This document shows positions 17,281 through 25,796 of a DNA stretch of 64,000 nt, in pieces. The DNA is from [Clostridium] ultunense DSM 10521. GTDB lineage: Bacteria; Bacillota; Clostridia; Tissierellales; Tepidimicrobiaceae. Below the pieces are notes generated by a model, which saw only the letters and a program-made list of their open reading frames with translations, did not search any database and was not told the DNA's origin. The stretch lies in contig NZ_AZSU01000003.1 in assembly GCF_000511955.1 (NCBI RefSeq), positions 732,124-796,123 of the forward strand, in the 5' to 3' direction. Position numbers and translations under genes: made by a program. Within the stretch, counting starts at the first letter, position 1, and each line of letters starts with the position of its first letter.

Positions 17281-18900
17281 TTATTTTGCTTGACTTACTT
17301 TTCCATGATCTTCTTGGAAAAGGATCTGATAGCCTTGGATTGCCAAAACTATAGCTAGTATAAATAACAGTACTGGAAATACAACAAGTATATAGTTTGC
17401 TTTAACAAAATTGCTCTGGATTAAGAATACCAATGCAGTAAGAGTTACTATAAGCATAAATACCATTGGTATAGTTATCATATTGAAACTCTTGTCTGAT
17501 TTCTTCAACCATAAAGCCACCGCCATTAATGCTAATGCTGATAGTAATTGGTTTGCAGAACCAAATATTGGCCAAATGGCAGCATATCCACCTGCTGCTA
17601 ATACAGAGCCTAAAACTACGGTAATAGCTGTTGACACATACATATTAGTTAACGGTGATTGGCTTTCCTTTTCAGTATCTTCAAAATATTCTTGGAAAAT
17701 AAACCTACCTAGCCTAGTAGCAGTATCTAAACTGGTTAATGCAAAAGCCGATACAGCTAATGCGACAAAGGTCTTACCTGCTTCAAAGGGAATACCAAAT
17801 TTAGACATAAATATGCCTACACCATTGGAAAATACATTTACAGGTCCACCTTTTAATAGCTCAGTTAGTTCTCCTTGAGTTAAATAGGCAGCAGTAATCA
17901 AGGCTACAACAGCCAATACTCCTTCAATAAGCATTCCCCCATATCCTATGGCTTTTGCATCTTTTTCATTATCTATCTGTTTAGAAGTAGTTCCAGAACC
18001 CACTAAGGAGTGAAACCCGGATATAGCACCACAGGCTACTGTAACGAATAGCATTGGAAATAAGTACTGTCCATCGCCTACTTTAAAGGATGTTATAGCT
18101 TGCAACTTAATTTCTGGTCTGTATATCAATAATCCTAATACAGATCCAGCCATCATAGCGTATAATAAGAATGAGTTTAAGTAGTCCCTAGGTTGTAACA
18201 ATATCCACACTGGCGCTGTAGATGCGATGAAGATATATACAGCTAAAATAACTATCCAAGTATTTACACTTAATTGTAGTGGAAATACAGTACCTAACCA
18301 TACACAAATGAATAAAAAAATTACTCCAATAATAGTACCTGTTTTTAAAGATACCCCTTTTCTATATACTGCATATCCAAAACCAATAGCTAGGACTATG
18401 AAGAGTAATGAAGAGGTTGCTGCTTGCGGTGTTGATGCAAAAGTAGAGGCAACTATGTTAGTAAAAGCTGCTACTATCAATAGCAGAGTTAACCATGCAA
18501 ATATTGAAAATAGCTGTTTGCCCCTTTTACCCATTGTATCATTTATTACTTCCCCTATAGATTTTCCTTTATGCCGAATAGAAACGAATAAGGAACCAAA
18601 ATCATGGACTCCTCCAAAGAAAATACTACCAATTATTACCCACAACAATACTGGCACCCAACCAAATACAGCAGCTTGAATAGGTCCATTAATTGGGCCT
18701 GCCCCAGCAATAGATGAAAAATGGTGTCCTAATAAAACTGCTGGACTAGTAGGCACATAGTCTACACCATCATTGATTTCATGGGCTGGGGTCTTTCTGG
18801 ATGTATCTACACCCCATTTTTTTGCAAGCCATGAACCATAGGTGGCGTAGGCAATAATGAAAATAATAATACTGCTAACCATTAACCATAATGAATTCAT
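17281..18900 (-). CDS. cstA: Carbon starvation protein CstA-type transporter
   Basis: 539 residues, about 14-16 membrane segments. SWLAKKWGVDTSRKTPAHE near 23, YVPTSPAVLLGHHFSSIAGAGPINGP near 48, and GSIFFGGVHDFGSLFVSIRHKGKSIG near 92 are CstA signatures. Family members import peptides or pyruvate; in E. coli the LytS/LytR-type pair BtsSR activates btsT, a CstA-family pyruvate carrier. A LytS/LytR pair is encoded just upstream on the same strand here, favouring regulated pyruvate (or peptide) uptake. Substrate is not provable from sequence. Confidence 0.9.
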   Translation of the reverse strand: MNSLWLMVSSIIIFIIAYATYGSWLAKKWGVDTSRKTPAHEINDGVDYVPTSPAVLLGHHFSSIAGAGPINGPIQAAVFGWVPVLLWVIIGSIFFGGVHDFGSLFVSIRHKGKSIGEVINDTMGKRGKQLFSIFAWLTLLLIVAAFTNIVASTFASTPQAATSSLLFIVLAIGFGYAVYRKGVSLKTGTIIGVIFLFICVWLGTVFPLQLSVNTWIVILAVYIFIASTAPVWILLQPRDYLNSFLLYAMMAGSVLGLLIYRPEIKLQAITSFKVGDGQYLFPMLFVTVACGAISGFHSLVGSGTTSKQIDNEKDAKAIGYGGMLIEGVLAVVALITAAYLTQGELTELLKGGPVNVFSNGVGIFMSKFGIPFEAGKTFVALAVSAFALTSLDTATRLGRFIFQEYFEDTEKESQSPLTNMYVSTAITVVLGSVLAAGGYAAIWPIFGSANQLLSALALMAVALWLKKSDKSFNMITIPMVFMLIVTLTALVFLIQSNFVKANYILVVFPVLLFILAIVLAIQGYQILFQEDHGKVSQAK

Positions 18901-18928
18901 AATAACGCCCCTTCCCTTTAAACTATTA

Positions 18929-18955
18929 AAGTATAATTATTATATAATTATACTT
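18929..18955. repeat. AT-rich inverted repeat before cstA
   Basis: AAGTATAATTA (18929-18939) and its exact complement TAATTATACTT (18945-18955) with a 5-nt loop. It overlaps the stop codon of the unknown gene and lies 29-55 bp before the cstA start. It could be a weak hairpin that modulates readthrough or an operator; no T-run follows. Confidence 0.45.
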
Positions 18956-19442
18956 GATAAACCTGTCTAACCTCCTTCCCTTTTCTATTCGTTACTATAT
19001 ATTTATCATTCATAGTAACCAAAATTAAGCGGATATCCACCCATCCTTTGAATCCAAAGACAAACCCTTTATGATACTTGAATTCCCTTATTTTATCAAT
19101 GATATCAGTGGTAGGCTTGTTTTCTAGTACTATTACTCCTGTTATAGTGCTGGACATATGTTCTTCGTTAGGATTTACCAGAATATCAATGGTCCTAATT
19201 AAAGAATGTATATGGGTTGCAAGATGGTCTTTGTCCAATTTATCAAAATATTTTATAAAACAATATTCATTATTTTCCATAGCATCTATTACCGTTTTTT
19301 TGGTTAAAATATATCGTTCAGTTCTTGAATTATATTTAGCAAAAAGATCAAAATCACAATTATTAATAGTATAATTCCTTATAAGATCGAAATTCTTCTT
19401 AAGTCTATTTTCTATAGTTTCTAAATAAGTATTATAATCCAT
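18948..19442 (-). CDS. Unknown protein encoded between LytSR-type system and cstA
   Basis: 164 residues from the ATG at 19442 (GAGGAGG upstream; the frame extends to 19463). No family recognised. It is a soluble mixed alpha/beta protein: the first 60 residues are helical with several Asn/Tyr, a central part has CFIKYFDKLDKDHLATHIHS, and the C-terminal 60 residues look like beta-strands (GVIVLENKPT, GFVFGFKGWVDIRLILVTMN). There is no signal peptide or membrane segment. It lies 47 bp before cstA and after a putative LytTR operator, so it is probably cotranscribed and may act on the regulation or use of the CstA substrate. Confidence 0.7.
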   Translation of the reverse strand: MDYNTYLETIENRLKKNFDLIRNYTINNCDFDLFAKYNSRTERYILTKKTVIDAMENNEYCFIKYFDKLDKDHLATHIHSLIRTIDILVNPNEEHMSSTITGVIVLENKPTTDIIDKIREFKYHKGFVFGFKGWVDIRLILVTMNDKYIVTNRKGKEVRQVYQV

Positions 19443-19466
19443 TATATCCTCCTCAACCTTCAATTA

Positions 19467-19558
19467 AATTATATACCAGAATAAGTCATAAAAAGGAATT
19501 TAAAAATGAGTTGCATAAAATAAGGGATGAAATACATTATTAGGGTTTGAAATACATT
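19467..19558 (-). promoter_or_regulatory. Probable LytTR-regulator operator and promoter for the unknown gene-cstA unit
   Basis: Two identical 11-bp direct repeats TGAAATACATT (19528-19538 and 19548-19558) start exactly 20 bp apart, two helical turns, as LytTR-domain regulators require. They lie 4 bp past the response-regulator stop. About 55 bp downstream on the minus strand is TATAAT (complement near 19468-19473) with a poor -35, as expected for an activated promoter, then the GAGGAGG of the unknown gene. Repeats are seen; the binding is inferred. Confidence 0.6.
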
Positions 19559-19561
19559 TCC

Positions 19562-20329
19562 TTATTTTATATTCATTAATTCTTTAAACTCCTTCGATTG
19601 GCTTCGGCTAACAGGGATCTTAATATCCGTATATTTTAGTATTACATTAAAAGTAGAATTAAACCAAGGTTCTATGACTTCAATAAAATCTAGATTAATC
19701 AGAAAGGATTTATGAGATCTAAAAAAGGTGGGTTTGTCTAACTTTTCACAAAGTTCGCTTAAAGTATAGTTTATTTCAAATTTACCCTTTGTGCTGATAA
19801 TTACTGTGTTTCTATCTTCTACAGTAGCGTATATTATTTCTTTTGAATCCAAAGGTATAAGTTTACCCATATTATGGACACAAACTCTAGTTTTAGTTTC
19901 CTCCCTCTTATGTCCTAAGTTTTCAATAAGGGTGTTGAGTTTATCCATATATTCTTTTCTCCCCTTTCCCATATTGGTAACAATTCTTTTCATCCTCTTT
20001 TCCAATCGTTCTTCAGAAATAGGTTTCAATATATAATCCATGGCATTTACTTCAAAGGCTTCTAAAGCGTATTTTTCATAGGCAGTTACAAAGACTATAT
20101 AGGGTCTATGAAGTCCATCTAATATCTTCCTAGCCACTTCAATTCCATTTAATTTAGGCATTTGAATGTCAAGAAAGATTAAATCTGGTTTCAATTTGTC
20201 ATTCAATTCCAATGCCTCTATTCCATGACAGGCCTCCCCTATAACATTAATATCATTAAATTTTTCTAATATATATATTAATTCTTCTCGGGCAGGAGTT
20301 TCATCATCAACAACTATTGTTCTTATCAT
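19562..20329 (-). CDS. LytR/AlgR-type response regulator
   Basis: 255 residues. Receiver domain 1-120: acidic pocket VVDDE, phospho-Asp in LIFLDIQMPKLNG near 55, Thr and Lys in VFVTAYEK and YILKPISEERL. LytTR DNA-binding domain from about 150: CVHNMGKLIPLDSKEIIYA, FFRSHKSFLINLDFIEVIEPW, VILKYTDIKIPVSRSQSKEF. It overlaps the kinase gene by 4 bp (ATGA-type coupling). It most likely binds the direct repeats just downstream and drives the CstA unit, as BtsR does for btsT. Confidence 0.9.
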   Translation of the reverse strand: MIRTIVVDDETPAREELIYILEKFNDINVIGEACHGIEALELNDKLKPDLIFLDIQMPKLNGIEVARKILDGLHRPYIVFVTAYEKYALEAFEVNAMDYILKPISEERLEKRMKRIVTNMGKGRKEYMDKLNTLIENLGHKREETKTRVCVHNMGKLIPLDSKEIIYATVEDRNTVIISTKGKFEINYTLSELCEKLDKPTFFRSHKSFLINLDFIEVIEPWFNSTFNVILKYTDIKIPVSRSQSKEFKELMNIK

Positions 20330-22035
20330 ACTGCTACCCTCCTTATCTTTTTAGGAATTCTCATCTTAACAGTTGTACCATAACCTAACTTACTTTCTAT
20401 AATTAATCCATATGCCTTTCCATATTTATTTTTAAGTCTATTGTTGACATTTTTAAGACCAATTCCAGTAGAGTGATCTCTATCATCTAATAAGGATTCT
20501 AAAAGCTCCTCACTCATCCCCACCCCATTATCCTTTACTATAAGTTCTGTTTCTTTTTCATTATCTAGAGCTATTATCTCTACAGTGCTTCCTTCTACTT
20601 TTTCAAAAACTCCATGTTTAACTGCATTTTCCACTAAGGGTTGAAGAAGTAAGGGTGGTAATGAACAATCTATATTCTCAGGAATATCATAAATAATATT
20701 TAATTTATCCCCAAATCTTGCCTTTTCAATTTCCAAATAGGATTTAATATTTTCAATCTCCCTATATAAATCAACTTCGCTATTATTTTCCTGTAGATTA
20801 TTTCTAAAATAATTACCTAAATGGATTAGTAACCTTCTAGCATTGTCTGGTTGAGTTCTTATTAAAGAAACGATTGTGTTTATTGCATTGAAAAGAAAAT
20901 GTGGATTTATTTGAGCTTGCAATGCCTTTAGCTCAGATTTTGCTAATAATTCCGATTGATAGTCTATTTTACTCAGTTCAATCTGGGTTGAAAATAGATG
21001 TCCTAGTCCTAGGGCTAGTTCTGATTCCACTTTGGTAATTGAATTCTCTTGATCCTTATATAGTTTTAATGTACCAATTACCTTATCTCCTTCCATTAGA
21101 GGAATGATTATGGCCGATTTTAGCCTACAGTCAACATTATCACATCCAATTTCTTCTTGAGTATTAGCAATAACACAATTGCCTTCTTTTAACACCTCCT
21201 TAGTTAAACTGGTCCTAACAGAGTTACCTGCTAGATGGTGGTCTTCTCCAATGCCTACATGGGCCAATATCTTTTCTTTATCTGTAATAGCAACTGCTTT
21301 AACTCCAGTCATATTTTTTATTATTTTCACTACTTCTAAAGCAGTACTTTCATTTAATCCCTTCCGAAAATATTTTAAAGTCTTATTAGCAATTTTTAAA
21401 GCTAACTGGGCTTGATAGGCTTCAGCTGTCTCTAAATCCTTAAATACACCATAGATTATAGATATACATACTGCTATCCCTAACCCATTAGCAATTATCA
21501 TAGGTATGCCTATTATCTTTACCAATTCCAAGGCTTCAGAAAAGGGTTTAGAAAAGTTTAAAATGATTATCATCTGCCAAACTTCTGCCATCATGCCAGC
21601 TATAAGGGCAAAGATCAATTTGTTATCAGATTTATCAATTTTCTTCTTTAAAAACCCAGCCATTATTCCCTCAGTAAAAGTTGAAAGACCACAGGAAAAG
21701 GCTGTAAAACCACCTATATCTATTAAATATCTATGGCCCCCAGCTATGAGTCCAGATAAAGTACCAACTAAAGGTCCACCAAATAGCCCGCCTACAAAGA
21801 CCCCTATTACCCGAGCATTGGCAATAGCACCTCGAATGGGAATTCCTGTATAAGTACCTATAATTCCATAGATTCCAAATATAATAGATAATAATATTTT
21901 GTCTTTTAAATTAATATTCTGTTTTGCCACTAGTTTTCTAAAAGGTTTTATTCGGGTCATTATAAAAGCCAATAACATTATTAATCCAACGCGGCTCATT
22001 AAATTTTGGAAAAGTATTATTAACAGTGGAAACAC
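20326..22035 (-). CDS. LytS-type sensor histidine kinase (5TMR-LYT, GAF, HisKA-like)
   Basis: 569 residues, GTG start. About six membrane helices in residues 1-200 form the 5TMR-LYT sensor (GTYTGIPIRGAIANARVIG, FVGGLFGGPLVGTLSGLIAG). A GAF domain spans about 220-350 with VKAVAITDKEKILAHVG. The His_kinase family box is LQAQINPHFLFNAINTIVSL near 372; the ATPase domain has PPLLLQPLVENAVKHGV and VKDNGVGM and GIGLKNVNNRL. Same architecture as BtsS/YpdA/LytS. It probably senses pyruvate or a related signal at the membrane and phosphorylates the adjacent regulator; the ligand is inferred from the linked CstA gene. Confidence 0.9.
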   Translation of the reverse strand: MFPLLIILFQNLMSRVGLIMLLAFIMTRIKPFRKLVAKQNINLKDKILLSIIFGIYGIIGTYTGIPIRGAIANARVIGVFVGGLFGGPLVGTLSGLIAGGHRYLIDIGGFTAFSCGLSTFTEGIMAGFLKKKIDKSDNKLIFALIAGMMAEVWQMIIILNFSKPFSEALELVKIIGIPMIIANGLGIAVCISIIYGVFKDLETAEAYQAQLALKIANKTLKYFRKGLNESTALEVVKIIKNMTGVKAVAITDKEKILAHVGIGEDHHLAGNSVRTSLTKEVLKEGNCVIANTQEEIGCDNVDCRLKSAIIIPLMEGDKVIGTLKLYKDQENSITKVESELALGLGHLFSTQIELSKIDYQSELLAKSELKALQAQINPHFLFNAINTIVSLIRTQPDNARRLLIHLGNYFRNNLQENNSEVDLYREIENIKSYLEIEKARFGDKLNIIYDIPENIDCSLPPLLLQPLVENAVKHGVFEKVEGSTVEIIALDNEKETELIVKDNGVGMSEELLESLLDDRDHSTGIGLKNVNNRLKNKYGKAYGLIIESKLGYGTTVKMRIPKKIRRVAV

Positions 22036-22105
22036 CCCTTCCTCTTAACGTTAATTCTATTATAGTAAAGTATCTTACTATTTACAATAGGACCTAAAAT
22101 GATGA

Positions 22106-22140
22106 CAAGCTGGTAATTGATCAGCTCAATTACCAGCTTG
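22106..22140 (-). terminator. Terminator overlapping the lipoprotein stop codon
   Basis: A 15-bp perfect stem, arms 22106-22120 and 22126-22140 with a 5-nt loop. The arm at 22126-22140 codes for the last four residues and the stop of the lipoprotein. The TCATCATTTT trail on the minus strand is moderate. Confidence 0.7.
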
Positions 22141-23619
22141 TTTTAAAAATTCCTCTTCCCAGAGTTTTGGATATCTTCCTATAGCCCACTCTGCCATAAT
22201 TATTTTTTCAGTAGAATTTAACTCTATATTTTTTATGGGTCTATTGCTAATTTCTCCATCTTCCATAGGATAAATCAAAATATCATTGTGAGTCAATATT
22301 ATGGCTATATCTTCATTAGGAGATATAAAAGCATCAAGAGCGTTGGATATTTTTGATTTTATCCTATTCCAAGGAATGGACAATTCATCATAATAGACTA
22401 TTTCCTTGGGAGGAATAGCTTTAATATTGAAGTTCTCATAGGTATATATACCATTCTCAATAAAATTAATTCTTCCTTTAAAGACCCAATGACCGTTTCT
22501 TCTAAATAGACCGAAACTCTCCTCATTAGGTTTTAAATCTATTAAACTCTTTTTGTATTCTTCCCTATCTCTTAATATCTCTTTATTAGCTCCTTCAATA
22601 AAAGATTCTTTTCCAATCTCACCTAGAACATCGGAAATCATCAATGGCTTAACTTTTCCAATATTGTCAATAGGATAAAATTCTAATAACCTTTCCCCTT
22701 TGTTACGATAGTGAATATTTTCTATTGAGATATAATCGTTGCCAATATATAGAATGTTTTTAATAGTATTATCTATTTTCTCTTTTTCCTTGGTTTCCAT
22801 CTCAGCTCCCTTATCTAAAGTCTTGTTCAAAGGAATAGCCACAATATTATCGTTGATCTTCCCATCCTTATCTTCTCGTTTTACACTTACCTTCCAAAAA
22901 CCTGTTTTTCTTGGCAACAGTATATCTTCCATTTCATATACACTAACTATCTCCTTATCATTACTCCTAATGAATATAGTCCTATAATCCCATTTCTCAA
23001 TACCTTCCTCCTTGTTTTCCAAATCTAGAGACTTAAGGCCAAGTAACATCCCTGTTCTCAAAGCGTCTTCATCTAAACTCTCACCAGTGTCTAACAGTAT
23101 TTCCTCAGTGGCTAGAGTAAAATCTAATCCTTCCTTTTTAATGTCATCGGAAACCTTATTTAAATAAAAAAACGCTCCCTCTATATTTACAATAACAGTA
23201 TCCTCAGATATTTTTATGAATTCATAAAAAAATTGCTCCGACCCTGTTATAGAAACTACCTCTATTTTTTCCGAATCTATGCTTAAGAAATCTGATGTTA
23301 CTTTATGATGATATATTAAATACTCATCTGTATCCACATTCTTAATCCTAAATGAAGGCTCGGTGCAATAATCATCTCCCATGGTTATAAGTTCACTATG
23401 GAATAATGCTTCCATACCTATATAGGATTTTGCTTTTTCTTCATCCATTAGACTAGCAGCATTTAATCGATAATCTTCAACTTTCCATTTGCCATAAATA
23501 GGCAAATTATTGTTCTTTGGGGCTTCAATATTATCGGATAGTTCTATACTATCCATATTGCATGATACGATCATAAACATAGATAATATCAATACTATTA
23601 ATAGTGAGATTTTTTTCAT
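22126..23619 (-). CDS. Lipoprotein of unknown function, third gene of a two-component operon
   Basis: 497 residues with a lipoprotein signal: MKKISLLIVLILSMF followed by the lipobox IVSC, cysteine at residue 20. The rest is beta-rich and shows alternating blocks such as PIYGKWKVEDYRL near 40 and SFGLFRRNGHWVFKGRINF near 365, suggesting two or more beta-sandwich or propeller-like repeats. No family recognised. Its ATG overlaps the kinase stop (ATGA), so it is translationally coupled to the histidine kinase and may be a sensor partner, an envelope target, or a stress-monitoring lipoprotein. Confidence 0.75.
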   Translation of the reverse strand: MKKISLLIVLILSMFMIVSCNMDSIELSDNIEAPKNNNLPIYGKWKVEDYRLNAASLMDEEKAKSYIGMEALFHSELITMGDDYCTEPSFRIKNVDTDEYLIYHHKVTSDFLSIDSEKIEVVSITGSEQFFYEFIKISEDTVIVNIEGAFFYLNKVSDDIKKEGLDFTLATEEILLDTGESLDEDALRTGMLLGLKSLDLENKEEGIEKWDYRTIFIRSNDKEIVSVYEMEDILLPRKTGFWKVSVKREDKDGKINDNIVAIPLNKTLDKGAEMETKEKEKIDNTIKNILYIGNDYISIENIHYRNKGERLLEFYPIDNIGKVKPLMISDVLGEIGKESFIEGANKEILRDREEYKKSLIDLKPNEESFGLFRRNGHWVFKGRINFIENGIYTYENFNIKAIPPKEIVYYDELSIPWNRIKSKISNALDAFISPNEDIAIILTHNDILIYPMEDGEISNRPIKNIELNSTEKIIMAEWAIGRYPKLWEEEFLKQAGN

Positions 23620-25022
23620 TGCCCTTCCACTCCTTTTATGGGAATAGATACTATTACCTTTGTACCTTGGTTTAACCTACTCTTAATTTCCATAGATCCT
23701 TCATGTAGTTTTATAATTTCATCGCAAATGGAAAGCCCTAGTCCACTGTTTGATTTGCTGTTTTTTCCTTTATAAAACTTTTCTTTAATATAGGGCAGGT
23801 CTTCTTCATATATGCCACATCCATTATCTTCTATTTCAATAGATATGTTTTTTCCATTTTTTTTAGCTAACAGAGTTACTTTTCCTCCATTTGGAGTGAA
23901 CTTAAAGGCGTTATCCAATAAATTTATCAATACCTGTTTAATCCTATTTTCATCGGCAGTAATGTGGGGCAGATTAGAATCATAATATATATCATATTGA
24001 ATATTTTTCTCTTCTGCCCTAAACTGAAATTGTTTACCTATTTGTTCTATTGAATCCTTTATATCTATTTCTTCTTTTTCTAGTGTAATCCTTCCGGAAA
24101 CAAATCTAGAGAAATCTAATAATTCTTCCACCATATTGGATAATCTATCACTTTCCTTTTCAATTATATCCAATCCATCTTTCAAAAGTTGCTCATCTTT
24201 TAATTTATCAGATTTTAATGTAATTGCCCATCCCTTTATGGAAGTCAATGGAGTCCTTAATTCATGAGAGACTGAAGATATGAAATCAGTTTTAAGTTCT
24301 TCTTTCTTTATCAACTCTTCCGCCATATAGTTTAAAGTATCTGAAAGTTTCCCTAATTCATCATCAAATCTCTTTCTAGATCTAATCTTTAGTTGTCCTG
24401 CTGCCATTTTTTCTGCTACGGTTGTTACTTCCCGTAGTGGCTGAATAATGGTATTTGCAAGAAATATACTTAGAACTCCAGATATTATTATAACCATAAG
24501 GCCGACTATCAGTAGTACTTTAGCAATATTCCTTATTATTCTATTAGTATTCCTTAATGAAGAAATAAATCTTAGTACGCCTATAGTCTTACCTTCAACA
24601 ACCAAAGGATATGAAACCGCCATTACAGCTGATGTATCGTATTCTACATTACCTATCCAGGTTCCCCTATTTCCATCTAAAGCATTTATAACATCAGAAG
24701 TGTTTACTGTACTAAAAGAATTGGATGCCCCAATCGAGTCCATTAACACTCTACCTTTTAAATCCAATATTTGGACCTGGGCTTTTGTTTGACGCCAAAA
24801 AACATCTATATCGTCGATGATTATATCCTCTAATCGATTAGATGAAAAATATCTAGAATAGAAATCTGTGGAAAGTATTATTTGATTTGAAAGAATTTCT
24901 TCTACACTTTTATAATAATATTTTTTTACAGCATTTATTAAAAAAACTTCCAATATCAATACGCTCATGATTATCACGAGCATAAAATTGCCAACTAATC
25001 TCTTCTTAATACTGGTCTTCAT
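23616..25022 (-). CDS. Membrane sensor histidine kinase (HAMP-HisKA-HATPase)
   Basis: 468 residues. Helix near 10-30, an extracellular sensor to about 165 (PAS/Cache-like: QVQILDLKGRVLMDSIG, GVLRFISSL), a second helix to 190, then HAMP with PLREVTTVAEKMAAGQLKI, HisKA H-box SSVSHELRTPLTSIKGW near 250, N-box NLLDNAFKFTPNGGKV, and G-boxes IEDNGCGI and GLGLSIC. Typical WalK/ResE-like kinase of Gram-positives. GGAGG precedes the ATG. It is transcribed after the OmpR-type regulator and before the lipoprotein; the stimulus is unknown. Confidence 0.9.
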   Translation of the reverse strand: MKTSIKKRLVGNFMLVIIMSVLILEVFLINAVKKYYYKSVEEILSNQIILSTDFYSRYFSSNRLEDIIIDDIDVFWRQTKAQVQILDLKGRVLMDSIGASNSFSTVNTSDVINALDGNRGTWIGNVEYDTSAVMAVSYPLVVEGKTIGVLRFISSLRNTNRIIRNIAKVLLIVGLMVIIISGVLSIFLANTIIQPLREVTTVAEKMAAGQLKIRSRKRFDDELGKLSDTLNYMAEELIKKEELKTDFISSVSHELRTPLTSIKGWAITLKSDKLKDEQLLKDGLDIIEKESDRLSNMVEELLDFSRFVSGRITLEKEEIDIKDSIEQIGKQFQFRAEEKNIQYDIYYDSNLPHITADENRIKQVLINLLDNAFKFTPNGGKVTLLAKKNGKNISIEIEDNGCGIYEEDLPYIKEKFYKGKNSKSNSGLGLSICDEIIKLHEGSMEIKSRLNQGTKVIVSIPIKGVEGQ

Positions 25023-25040
25023 GTTTTCCTCCTAAGGTTA

Positions 25041-25736
25041 CTATTTGTCTCTCCATCTATAGCCTATACCCCATATAGTTTCAATATAATAGGGGTTGCT
25101 AGGATCATCTTCAATCTTAGATCTTAATCTTCTAACATTTACATCTACAATTTTTGAATCCCCTACGAAATCATAACCCCATACTATATTCAATATCTCA
25201 TCTCTACTAAAAGCCTTACCAGGGTTTTCAATAAAAAGTTTTATTATTGAATATTCCGTTGGTGTTAATTCGACCTCTTCGTCTTGTTTATGGAATTTTC
25301 TTGAATATTTATCTATTTTAAAAGGGGCATCCACTATTATATTTTGGTTTTCTTCTTTTGGAGAATCCATTCTTCTAAGTAAAGACTTTACCCTAAGAAC
25401 TAATTCTATTGGATTGAAGGGCTTTACCATATAATCATCGGTACCAAATTCTAACCCCATTATCTTGTCAATATCTTGAGATTTAGCTGTAAGCATAATT
25501 ATACCCATAGTTGGAAATTCTTGTCTAAGAATTTTACACACTTCAAATCCATCTATTCCTGGCAGCATGATATCCAATACTACCACATCAATTTTCTCAG
25601 TTTTAACAATATCTATACCTTTTTCCCCAGTTCCTGCTTCTTTAACAATAAACCCTTCTCTTTCTAAATTAATTTTAATAAATTTTCTTATATGTTCCTC
25701 GTCTTCTACTACAAGGATTCTTTTTCCTAATACCAT
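25041..25736 (-). CDS. OmpR/PhoB-type response regulator
   Basis: 231 residues. Receiver: VVEDEEHIRK, phospho-Asp in VVVLDIMLPGIDGFEV near 55, Thr in IIMLTAKS, Lys in YMVKPFNPIEL. Winged helix from about 130: VELTPTEYSIIKLFIENPGK, FVGDSKIVDVNVRRLRSKI and TIWGIGYRW. It pairs with the kinase gene 18 bp downstream. GGAGG precedes the start. Target genes cannot be deduced, though the linked lipoprotein is an obvious candidate. Confidence 0.9.
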   Translation of the reverse strand: MVLGKRILVVEDEEHIRKFIKINLEREGFIVKEAGTGEKGIDIVKTEKIDVVVLDIMLPGIDGFEVCKILRQEFPTMGIIMLTAKSQDIDKIMGLEFGTDDYMVKPFNPIELVLRVKSLLRRMDSPKEENQNIIVDAPFKIDKYSRKFHKQDEEVELTPTEYSIIKLFIENPGKAFSRDEILNIVWGYDFVGDSKIVDVNVRRLRSKIEDDPSNPYYIETIWGIGYRWRDK

Positions 25737-25770
25737 CTCTATAACCTCCAGCTAAGACAATGAATAAAAG

Positions 25771-25796
25771 TAATTGCTGTTAATTAACAGCAATTA
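25771..25796 (-). terminator. Palindromic hairpin at the end of the deacetylase gene
   Basis: A perfect 26-bp palindrome, arms of 13 bp (TAATTGCTGTTAA and its complement), overlapping the deacetylase stop. On the minus strand it is followed by CTTTTATTC, so it probably ends that transcript. It also lies 35 bp upstream of the response-regulator gene, where it could be an operator. Confidence 0.55.

Noticed and set aside
25771..25796. 26-bp palindrome as a possible mobile-element end or operator
   Set aside because: It overlaps the deacetylase stop and has a T-rich trail, so termination is simpler; no matching copy was noticed elsewhere.
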